In this document: one piece after another, positions 55,713 through 61,996 of the stretch | Layout of the letters: each line of letters opens with the position of its first letter | Numbering within the stretch: the stretch's first letter is position 1 | DNA from: Williamsia sp. | Lineage (GTDB): Bacteria; Bacteroidota; Bacteroidia; Chitinophagales; Chitinophagaceae | Reading direction: 5' to 3' | DNA: 64,000 bases | Assembly: GCA_015069695.1 (NCBI GenBank) | Contig: JADCRZ010000024.1 | Location: 1 to 64,000 of the forward strand | Notes under the pieces: model-generated | Seen by the model: only the letters and a program-made list of their open reading frames with translations | What the model was told of the DNA's origin: nothing | Databases searched by the model: none | Made by a program: the position numbers and the translations under genes

Positions 55713-55785
55713 GGTGCGGTAGCTCAGTCGGTAGAGCAAAGGACTGAAAATCCTTGTGTCGGCGGTTCGATCCCGCCCCACACCA
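55713..55785 (+). tRNA. tRNA-Phe (GAA)
   Basis: A 73-nt cloverleaf without encoded CCA. D arm GCTC/GAGC, anticodon arm AAGGA-CTGAAAA-TCCTT with anticodon GAA at 55746-55748, T arm GGCGG-TTCGATC-CCGCC. The acceptor stem GGTGCGG/CCACACC has a C-A mismatch at the fifth pair. Everything downstream to the end of the window looks like an island inserted at this gene, so the 3' end may have been supplied by the element. Confidence 0.95.
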
Positions 55786-55796
55786 CGGTGAAAATC

Positions 55797-55834
55797 AAGC
55801 GATTATAACGAAAATGTTGTAGTCGCTTTTTTAT
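55797..55834 (+). terminator. Terminator after tRNA-Phe
   Basis: AAGCGATTATAAC (55797-55809) pairs with GTTGTAGTCGCTT (55816-55828), 13 bp with two G-T pairs and a 6-base loop, followed by a T run. Confidence 0.75.
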
Positions 55835-55856
55835 TACTACAACAATCCTACAACAA
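55816..55856. repeat. Short repeats resembling integrase arm-type sites
   Basis: CTACAACAA occurs at 55837-55845 and 55848-55856 (11-bp period, one helical turn), and its inverse core GTTGTAG at 55816-55822. They lie just inside the likely attachment site in the tRNA-Phe 3' end. Arm-type binding sites of tyrosine recombinases have this look; the integrase itself is not in the window. Confidence 0.45.
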
Positions 55857-55922
55857 AAGAGTCATCTTTATATTTTACGATAGGTAGGTTATTTCTAACT
55901 TTATCAGACAAACCGAATAGCG

Positions 55923-56297
55923 ATGAATTCATTCGCAGGAATCTTTAAAAAATCCAAGAAAAGAAGGAAAAGTAATGGTCAAGATATTGACTCTACCTCT
56001 TCACTGCTTCCTGTAATTTTGCCTATCAAAAATATCCCTGGGAAGTTTGTTTTCTACTGTCCAGGCTGCCAAGCTAACCATGTCATTAATACCAATCCTA
56101 AGAACGGCAGGCCACATCATACGTTAAGCGGTTCCTGTTATAAACCAACTATACGTGCTTCGGTGCTCTCGGCAGGAAAGAGAGAACTGAATACTCCGCA
56201 TTGCCATTCAATGATTACAGACGGTTTCATCTCTTTTTTTCACGATAGCAGCCATTTCTTATCAGGACGCACGGTTGAATTGCAGCCATTACAATAA
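55923..56297 (+). CDS. DUF6527 protein of the ubiquitin-like cassette
   Basis: A 124-aa protein. After a basic N-terminal tail (about residues 1-30), the DUF6527 pattern is clear: FVFYCPGCQANHVI (CxxC, residues about 44-57), HHTLSGSCYKPTIRASVL and CHSMITDGFISFFHDSSHFLSGRTVELQPL at the end. The Cys and His residues suggest a small metal-binding fold. DUF6527 genes recur next to multiubiquitin, E2 and ThiF genes; some may act as proteases or hydrolases on Ubl conjugates, which I cannot confirm. It ends 1 bp from the convergent E1 gene instead of lying in the same operon. Confidence 0.82.
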   Translation: MNSFAGIFKKSKKRRKSNGQDIDSTSSLLPVILPIKNIPGKFVFYCPGCQANHVINTNPKNGRPHHTLSGSCYKPTIRASVLSAGKRELNTPHCHSMITDGFISFFHDSSHFLSGRTVELQPLQ

Positions 56298-56298
56298 A

Positions 56299-57747
56299 CT
56301 ATTTTTGCCGAAGTTTTGCTGCGGCGGCAGCATGATCATGGCCGATGGGAGCAGGAAACAACGTATCGCCTTGCGCAAGACCTGCCTGATAGAAGCATTC
56401 TTCAGTACACTGGTTGTCTTCCCCAAGTAAACGAATAAAGCCATGATTGTAGGAATATCGTTGAGGACCGTAATACTCTGTACCACCCATGCTTGTCACC
56501 ATTTCAATGAACTGCATGACCTCTAAAGAAGCAAGATTAGTGCTAAAAGGAAAAATGTTCTCATTGCGTTTAAAAAGATGATCTTGTGGTAAGCCTGTTA
56601 GGTAAGAAGGATCATCGAGTTTGCCATCTCGTTCCGTAGAGACATGAGAGGGATCGAAAGCTTTCAAACAGCACAAACAAGCCCTATCGGGACCAACTGT
56701 CTGTACTTGCCAATCCGCACCTTCAAACATGCCAGTGATCGAATTTAATCGGACTGCTATTCCGCCGTCAATAACGGGAATTAAATGACTGTAAGCGATA
56801 TGATTTAAGACAGAGCGAGGCCAAGGTCTATCGACGCAACTGAAGAGAACATCACAATCAAGCGCTCCGCGATAGCCTTTTTCTTCTGTAATCGGATATG
56901 GGAGACCAATCACATCAATAGCGCGCGCAGTTGCTGCTCGTCTTAACTGCCGTTCAGCAACAGATATTTTAAGGTTTCCGATGTCTTCCAGTGTAGCTCC
57001 TGAAAGGCGATCAAGATTGTGTTCCTGCACTTCATCAAAATCAATCAACACCACTCTTTCCATTCCCATCCTGGCAAGATGTTCAGCAACGATACTGCCC
57101 ACACTGCCCAATCCCACGATTCCCACCCTTAAACGTGCCAAGTGAGCATGGTTATCTGCTCCCCAAACAGTCAGGGTGCGCTTGAACGTATCTTTGAATT
57201 CCGGGACAGGTAGCAGGAAATCGTTGTATGATACCTGCAACCTCTTTCCAACGATGCGGACGGTCACCGCGTCTTGTCTTCGACTGCCGAACTTATCTGA
57301 CTTCCAAATTCTTGCACTCCATGTTTCATCGCTGGATAACGTTAAGCCGATAAAGGGCAAATCGGTCAACGTAGCGCAAGTAGGTGAGTAACTCTGTTCT
57401 GTTGTAATATCATCCGGACTCATACCCTGCCAACCTATACTGGGGCTAGGATGACTGTGCAGCAGAGCTATTCCCGCATTCTCGCTGCAGGCTATTTGAC
57501 ATACGCGTTTAAAGTACTGCGGGGTAATTTCAACATTGCCATGCTGTATTCTGTCGCCTTTTTCAGGAAAAATGATTTTGTAAATGAGCGCGGTAAATCG
57601 CCGCGCTCCGTCAGAAGGCTTATAAAGCGCAAAAGCAACGTCTTCTTCCTTCTTGGATTTTAGTAAATGAGCCGCCAGCTCTTTATGTTCCGCGGCGGGC
57701 ATAGCAACGCTGAATTCAGGATTGCTAGTTCCTTCTAAAGATTTCAT
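56299..57747 (-). CDS. JAB peptidase-E1 fusion (ThiF family) of the ubiquitin-like cassette
   Basis: A 482-aa two-domain protein. The N-terminal JAB/MPN domain (about 10-150) has the JAMM zinc motif H97-S-H99-P with S110-x2-D113, so deubiquitinase-type activity is possible. The C-terminal ThiF/E1 domain (about 195-470) has GLGSVG (212-217), DFDEVQEHNLDR (ATP and adenylate contacts: D236, D238, N244, R247), FSCVDRPWPR and the Cys-rich CLCC (357-360) with a later CTEEC, likely zinc ligands or thioester site. It would adenylate the C-terminus of the Ubl and also trim or remove it. Its start overlaps the E2 gene by 23 bp. Confidence 0.93.
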   Translation of the reverse strand: MKSLEGTSNPEFSVAMPAAEHKELAAHLLKSKKEEDVAFALYKPSDGARRFTALIYKIIFPEKGDRIQHGNVEITPQYFKRVCQIACSENAGIALLHSHPSPSIGWQGMSPDDITTEQSYSPTCATLTDLPFIGLTLSSDETWSARIWKSDKFGSRRQDAVTVRIVGKRLQVSYNDFLLPVPEFKDTFKRTLTVWGADNHAHLARLRVGIVGLGSVGSIVAEHLARMGMERVVLIDFDEVQEHNLDRLSGATLEDIGNLKISVAERQLRRAATARAIDVIGLPYPITEEKGYRGALDCDVLFSCVDRPWPRSVLNHIAYSHLIPVIDGGIAVRLNSITGMFEGADWQVQTVGPDRACLCCLKAFDPSHVSTERDGKLDDPSYLTGLPQDHLFKRNENIFPFSTNLASLEVMQFIEMVTSMGGTEYYGPQRYSYNHGFIRLLGEDNQCTEECFYQAGLAQGDTLFPAPIGHDHAAAAAKLRQK

Positions 57748-58102
57748 TGATTTTTGTTATGAGTTCGGCAGTAGGATTGCCTGGCGGCAAGACGAAGTTG
57801 TAACTCCAATATTGCCATTCGATTCCCAAGTTGCTTGGAAGGACGTTCCTGATTCCAGTCACCATGCCTTGCGTTACAAGTATCGGCGAAGCTTTTATGT
57901 GTATGCTGGATGTTACGCCTTGCGGAAAGTTAGGGGGCGCAGGAACAGCAAGGTCAATAATCCGGCCAGCAAAAGTGCCGGCCGGAATCTCAAAACCTTT
58001 CATAACTGCATAGCTTACACCTGTATGGTCATCACATCTTTCCACATCTCCATAACCCATCCCTGACAGGTCATGAAGCAGTCTTTCGATGCCTATCTTC
58101 AT
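57725..58102 (-). CDS. E2-like (prokaryotic E2 family E) protein
   Basis: A 125-aa protein with the layout of bacterial E2-family E proteins: GVSYAVMKGFEIPAGTF, RIIDLAVPAPPNFPQG (the Pro-rich loop after the third strand), then EWQYWSYNFVLPPGNPTAELITKINEIF. It should carry the activated Ubl from the E1 to a target. The only cysteine is C23, in ERCDD near the N-terminus; none lies where canonical E2 enzymes have the catalytic Cys. It overlaps the Ubl gene by 4 bp (ATGA) and the E1 gene by 23 bp, so all three are translated together. Confidence 0.8.
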   Translation of the reverse strand: MKIGIERLLHDLSGMGYGDVERCDDHTGVSYAVMKGFEIPAGTFAGRIIDLAVPAPPNFPQGVTSSIHIKASPILVTQGMVTGIRNVLPSNLGIEWQYWSYNFVLPPGNPTAELITKINEIFRRN

Positions 58103-58653
58103 GAAACTTGGGTTGTGCAGTTATCGAAGAGAGTGAAATGCGGACTGTCTTCCAAAGAAACCTGCTCATCTAGGGACTTATATTCATGAAAGCCGCTGCC
58201 TGGTATCTTCTTTGCCAGAGTTTTATTATCTGGTGATACCTTTGCAAAATTTACTAAAATCTGCCGCACCGTTAAAAACGGATGTATGGTATGAAAATCC
58301 TGTCTATCAATGAAGAAAGTCCGGGGCTTTGGCTGAACGATAAAGCGTTCAATTCCCAACCTGCCGAAATCGATTATTTCTTCATGGTCAAGGTGTACTG
58401 GTTTGACCTCGCCATCAACCAGCATATATTGCACCAAATCGAAGAATTTCGAATCCTTACCTATATGCGCCAAGAGACCTTTTACTTGCCAATCGCGCTG
58501 TTTAAAATCTAAATAATTGTCGTCGATTTTCACACGATATAGGATGATGACTCCGGGGTCTGCTTCAGGATGGCATTCTTTCTTATGAAAGTATTCTTCA
58601 AGATCAATAATTAAATGCTCAGGTTTTTCTGAGCCAAGAGGCTGTGTGCTCAT
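58099..58653 (-). CDS. Two-domain ubiquitin-like protein (multiubiquitin)
   Basis: A 184-aa protein: acidic N-terminal tail with a possible helix (about 1-34), first beta-grasp domain about 36-107 (ILYRVKIDDNYLDFKQRDW to GIERFIVQP) and second about 111-177 (RTFFIDRQDFHTIHPFLTV to SPHFTLFDN). The layout matches the multiubiquitin family, which has tandem Ubl domains. It ends LFDNCTTQVS, with no Gly-Gly, so it either needs trimming (by the JAB domain) or uses another end. First gene of the Ubl-E2-E1 operon, facing a complex control region. Confidence 0.87.
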   Translation of the reverse strand: MSTQPLGSEKPEHLIIDLEEYFHKKECHPEADPGVIILYRVKIDDNYLDFKQRDWQVKGLLAHIGKDSKFFDLVQYMLVDGEVKPVHLDHEEIIDFGRLGIERFIVQPKPRTFFIDRQDFHTIHPFLTVRQILVNFAKVSPDNKTLAKKIPGSGFHEYKSLDEQVSLEDSPHFTLFDNCTTQVS

Positions 58654-58799
58654 TTTTTTATTTTTTAAAATGATAATAATTAACTACTTCAGTAACTAAA
58701 AAAATAATTCGGCCTTTGAAGAGGCCTGTCGAATTAAAATGGGATAAGTATGAGTATCAGTAAGTAGTTAATTAGCATTTAAGCCTTCAGATGACGATC

Positions 58800-58829
58800 T
58801 TGTTCATTTCATTAAAAACCTTACCTTTG
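58800..58829 (+). promoter_or_regulatory. Promoter of candidate small RNA
   Basis: TTG (58800-58802), a 19-bp spacer and TACCTTTG (58822-58829), a perfect Bacteroidota -7 element. No coding frame follows before the terminator at 58898-58927. Confidence 0.65.
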
Positions 58830-58835
58830 CGCTTC

Positions 58836-58927
58836 CAAACAACATCAGTAAGATTGATTTTAAGAGAAGGTTACTGAGCCTCTCTTGAAATTGACAAGTC
58901 GGATAGTTCATCTATCCGGCTTTTTTT
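58836..58927 (+). ncRNA. Candidate small RNA of about 90 nt
   Basis: Bounded by a consensus promoter and a rho-independent terminator. Two hairpins are predicted: AAGAGAAGG/CCTCTCTT with one bulged base (58862-58886) and the terminator stem GTCGGATAG/CTATCCGGC (58898-58920). The TCAGTAA inverted pair overlaps the first hairpin. It might be a free regulator or an aborted leader of the XRE transcript. Confidence 0.5.
58898..58927 (+). terminator. Rho-independent terminator
   Basis: A 9-bp stem GTCGGATAG/CTATCCGGC (one G-T pair) with loop TTCAT, followed by seven T. Confidence 0.85.
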
Positions 58928-59008
58928 ATAACCCAAATATACGCTTTTTTCTAAAAAACTCCGGTTTTATAAATATTTTTTATTTCTATACGTCATTATT
59001 ACAAACAT

Positions 59009-59039
59009 TTTGAATTACAAAATAATTTTTTTAAATTTG
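59009..59039 (+). promoter_or_regulatory. Promoter of the XRE-ImmA/IrrE pair
   Basis: TTTG (59009-59012), 19 bp, TAAATTTG (59032-59039): both elements perfect and at ideal spacing. Transcription would start about 15 bases before the XRE ATG. Confidence 0.75.
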
Positions 59040-59059
59040 TTCCATAGGAAGTTAACTCT

Positions 59060-59404
59060 ATGACTGAAAGAACATTTAATCATGCCGATTTTTATCAGAT
59101 CATAGGGGACAAGATTAGGCTGGCGCGCAAAGAGAGAGGCATCGATCAAGAAAGCCTTGCGAAATGTGTCAATCTAACGAGAACTTCCATCATCAATATA
59201 GAGAAAGGCAGGCAGTGTCCTTCTATCCTTCAAATCTGGCAGATGGCTCAATACCTGAATGTGAATTTTACGGAATTAGTCCCGCCCTTGAATCTTAATC
59301 AGCAGATTGATGACTGGTCAGAAAGGTTGAAGAACCATTCCTTGATTAGTGATGAAGACTCAAAGCCTCTGATGAGCTTCATTTCTGCCACCCGTACAAG
59401 TTAA
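59060..59404 (+). CDS. XRE-family transcriptional regulator
   Basis: A 114-aa protein with an HTH_3/cro-like domain at residues about 12-72: IRLARKERGIDQESLAKCVNLTRTSIINIEKGRQCPSILQIWQMA. A flexible linker (VPPLNLNQQID) and a 40-residue tail follow, where an ImmA/IrrE-type protease could cleave. It is 19 bp ahead of the metallopeptidase gene and divergent from the Ubl operon, so it most likely represses that operon and itself. This matches the CapH-like regulator/CapP-like protease design of anti-phage operons. Confidence 0.88.
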   Translation: MTERTFNHADFYQIIGDKIRLARKERGIDQESLAKCVNLTRTSIINIEKGRQCPSILQIWQMAQYLNVNFTELVPPLNLNQQIDDWSERLKNHSLISDEDSKPLMSFISATRTS

Positions 59405-59423
59405 TTCACCCTCAAATCTTGTT

Positions 59424-59933
59424 ATGGCCTCGATCGCGCAAATTGCTTACGATTTGATTTCTGATCAACATAACCTTCCTATTCAAGTTGAATATGTTGC
59501 TGCTAGATGTGATATCAAGCTCCTTTCCTATGATTTGGGAGAGAACATCAGCGGCGTACTTATAACTGAAAAGGGAAAATCCACCATTGGCTACAATAAG
59601 AACGAACCTAGAGTCCGGAACCGCTTTACCATCGCTCATGAACTTGGACACTACATTTTGCACAAGGATGAATTGGATTTTTTCGTCGATAAGGCATTTA
59701 AAGTTATGTATCGCGGAAATAATGTACCGGGTATAAATTTTACTCATGAGAAACAGGCAAACGAATTTGCAGCCTGCTTGCTTATGCCGGAACACCTTCT
59801 AAGAAAAGAAATAGACGATCTTGATTTGGATTATACGGATGAAGATGCGATTAAAACTCTTGCAAAAAAATTCGATGTCAGCACCATCGCGATGTCTATC
59901 CGCATCGCCAAGCTAGGACTTCTAACCGAATAG
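59424..59933 (+). CDS. ImmA/IrrE family metallopeptidase
   Basis: A 169-aa protein with zinc motif HELGH (in RFTIAHELGHYILHKDELDF, residues about 68-87) and third ligand region HEKQANEFAACLLMPE near 113-128. The C-terminal part, about 130-169, contains a DEDAIKTLAKKFDVSTIAMSIRIAKLG helix-turn-helix-like segment. Relatives cleave partner XRE repressors when triggered by DNA damage, mobile-element excision or phage infection. Here the target would be the XRE protein just upstream, releasing the Ubl operon. Confidence 0.9.
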   Translation: MASIAQIAYDLISDQHNLPIQVEYVAARCDIKLLSYDLGENISGVLITEKGKSTIGYNKNEPRVRNRFTIAHELGHYILHKDELDFFVDKAFKVMYRGNNVPGINFTHEKQANEFAACLLMPEHLLRKEIDDLDLDYTDEDAIKTLAKKFDVSTIAMSIRIAKLGLLTE

Positions 59934-60105
59934 TTTTACACCTACTATGTCAGTTTTTTTTATGGAGAGTTTAAAAGCCGAAGCAACTGTTCGGCATTTC
60001 TGAACAGTTCGGTAAGAGAGTGAAAGGTCTACCGAGTTATAACCATATGATCTTATTCTATTTCAAGGACAATAGTCACTATTACTGATTTAAAGCTATT
60101 CTAAC

Positions 60106-61152
60106 TCACTTCAGAATATACCATGCCCCTTTCGTGGCACCCTGCTTCTGGATGTAGTTGCTGTTGGCAAGCGTTTCCAGATGCTTTTTGATCGTATTGC
60201 GGTTTGCCCCTGTCATTGTCACTACGTCACCAATCGTTACTCTTCCGCGCGAGCGGATAAGGTCAAGAATCTGTTGCGATAACTCAGGCAGTTTTGTCAG
60301 CAATAACTTTTCTCGCTCTACTTTTCTTTCAAGTTTCTTTTTCTGTTCTTTCAGTGCCTTTATAAAAAACAGAACCCAGGGCTGCCAGTTGGGCTTGTCT
60401 GTTTTAAGCGTTCCTTGCGTCTGCCTTAAAGCCAGATAATAACCTTCCTTGCTTTGCTCAATCACCGCTTCCAAAGAACTGTAAGGCACATAGGCATATC
60501 CTTCCCTCAAAAGCAGATAGGTCGTCAGCACTCTTGAAAGCCTGCCATTCCCATCCTGGAAAGGGTGTACCGCCAGAAACTCCACGATAAAAATTGCCGT
60601 GATCAGGATGGGGTGCAGTTTCTTTTCTACATACGCCTCTGCCGTCCACCTTACAATGTCGTTCATTCTAAAAGCAGTTTCAAAGGGGCTCGCGGTTTCA
60701 AATACGATGCCTAGGCTTTTCCCATCGGGTCCGAATGCTTCCACATGGTTGGGAGATATTTTATACTTACCCCTGTGCCACATATCTTTTTCGCTGTACT
60801 GCAAGAGTTCGCGATGCAGTTGCTGAATGTAACTCTCGGTAAAAGGAATGCTGTTATAATTCTCGAAAACAAGATTCATGACTGCCGCATAACCCGCTAC
60901 TTCCTGTTCGTCCCGCGTGTCAAATTTTTTTATCTGCAAGTTGCTCAGCAGGATTTCTACCTGCTTGTCTGTCAGTTTGCTTCCTTCTATGCGTGTGGAA
61001 GAACCGATGCTTTCAATCGTTGCCACTTGCTTCAATGACGTTAGCTGCTCCGGCGCTAACTGCCCCAAAGCCCGCCACGCGCCCTTGAATTCATCAATTT
61101 CTGCAATAATTGATAAAATTTCAGACGTAATGTTTAGAGAGTCTTCTTTCAT
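60106..61152 (-). CDS. Class II Fic family AMP-transferase with C-terminal wHTH
   Basis: A 348-aa protein. The N-terminal Fic_N domain has the inhibitory motif STRIEG (residues 52-57, S-x3-E-G), which marks class II. The core has HPFQDGNGRLSR near 196-207, a full catalytic HxFxDGNGR. The C-terminal 70 residues (IRSRGRVTIGDVVTMTGANRNTIKKHLETLANSNYI) are a winged helix-turn-helix. It would transfer AMP or a related group to a target OH and regulate its own gene. A decamer repeat array lies just upstream of its start. Confidence 0.93.
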   Translation of the reverse strand: MKEDSLNITSEILSIIAEIDEFKGAWRALGQLAPEQLTSLKQVATIESIGSSTRIEGSKLTDKQVEILLSNLQIKKFDTRDEQEVAGYAAVMNLVFENYNSIPFTESYIQQLHRELLQYSEKDMWHRGKYKISPNHVEAFGPDGKSLGIVFETASPFETAFRMNDIVRWTAEAYVEKKLHPILITAIFIVEFLAVHPFQDGNGRLSRVLTTYLLLREGYAYVPYSSLEAVIEQSKEGYYLALRQTQGTLKTDKPNWQPWVLFFIKALKEQKKKLERKVEREKLLLTKLPELSQQILDLIRSRGRVTIGDVVTMTGANRNTIKKHLETLANSNYIQKQGATKGAWYILK

Positions 61153-61728
61153 TGAGATACCTAATTATACACCCAATTATACCCAATTGATTAGCAATAT
61201 CAAATAAATTACCTAATTATTTACCTAATAATATCTGAAAACAAATGAAAATATTAATTACCGGGACTATCTCAGTAATTCAAAATCATTGGAATCGTAA
61301 GAATCTTTGAGCAACATAGAAGCGTTGAAGATCGAAAATTTGAGAGTAGCAGTGATTTTTTTGATATGTCTCTTTCTCACCTCTGCAGATTTAATATGAG
61401 ATATCAAAATTGCAGAAATGAACAATATGATGACCTCATTGATGCCACTTTCATGCGCGTAAATAAAAACAAGTAACCCGAATCAATCATGACAAAAATT
61501 TCTGTGGGTCATTTTTCTTGGCATTCCCTTGTATGTCTCATATCAAACTATAAGGCCTTCGACACACAAGCGCATGTTATTATCTTAGCTCACACGCCTC
61601 TTCTTATTACTCATCATTAACGATAATAATTTTCCCTAAGTTTTGAACCGGTGCTCGGATATAATCGGCTATGGATATTTTCTCAAGGCTGTCGACTATT
61701 TTTCACCAACTGCATAAGGGGGGTATGA
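61153..61728. other. Gene-free gap in the island
   Basis: A 576-bp AT-rich gap between the Fic gene and the excisionase-like gene. It contains the decamer repeats listed separately (partly inside the fic start). No gene, clear terminator or tRNA was seen; it may be decayed sequence. Confidence 0.5.
61159..61232. repeat. Array of ACCYAATTAT repeats upstream of the Fic gene
   Basis: ACCTAATTAT at 61159-61168, ACCCAATTAT at 61171-61180, the variant ACCCAATTGA at 61181-61190, ACCTAATTAT at 61211-61220 and ACCTAATAAT at 61223-61232. All have the same orientation, 10-12 bp apart within clusters. They sit at -7 to -80 of the Fic start and are likely operator sites, perhaps for the Fic wHTH. Confidence 0.6.
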
Positions 61729-61923
61729 ATGACAGGACAAACGGAGCCGGAATCATTATTCAATCGCAAGAGAGCTGCAAAATATTTAGATGTTGCGCCG
61801 GGAACATTGGCTGTCTGGGATTGCACCAAACGCTACGATTTGAAGCCCATAAAAGTCGGAAGAGCGGTACGTTATCGGCGCGCCGATCTGGACAGGTTTT
61901 TGGAAGAACGCCAGAGACCGTAA
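61729..61923 (+). CDS. Excisionase-like helix-turn-helix protein
   Basis: A 64-aa MerR/excisionase-type DNA-binding protein: LFNRKRAAKYLDVAPGTLAVWD is the helix-turn-helix, and IKVGRAVRYRRADLDRFLEERQRP the wing and C-terminal helix. It has a strong Shine-Dalgarno-like AAGGGGGG before the ATG, rare in Bacteroidota. Such proteins control excision of integrative elements or recruit relaxase or primase complexes. It lies 73 bp upstream of the primase-like gene, presumably one transcript. Confidence 0.85.
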   Translation: MTGQTEPESLFNRKRAAKYLDVAPGTLAVWDCTKRYDLKPIKVGRAVRYRRADLDRFLEERQRP

Positions 61924-61996
61924 ACCCGCCTGAAAATCAACCTGATACATAACAGATAAGCGAAACAACAATTTCATTGTTTGGAAAGGTGTTCCT

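Larger units (their letters stand above)
58654..59059. promoter_or_regulatory. Divergent control region of the Ubl cassette
   Basis: A 406-bp gap between the Ubl gene and the XRE regulator gene. A 13-bp perfect inverted repeat (58677-58689 with 58762-58774) encloses a smaller imperfect palindrome (AATTCGGCCT with AGGCC-TGT-CGAATT, about 58707-58735). The heptamer TCAGTAA occurs at 58689-58695, 58757-58763 and 58845-58851, and inverted at 58871-58877. These are good candidates for binding sites of the adjacent XRE protein. A candidate small RNA and the XRE promoter fill the right half. Confidence 0.65.

Noticed and set aside
60106-61152. Fic gene as the toxin of a Fic/antitoxin pair
   Set aside because: The inhibitory STRIEG motif is within the protein itself (class II), so a separate antitoxin is not expected, and no small antitoxin gene is adjacent.
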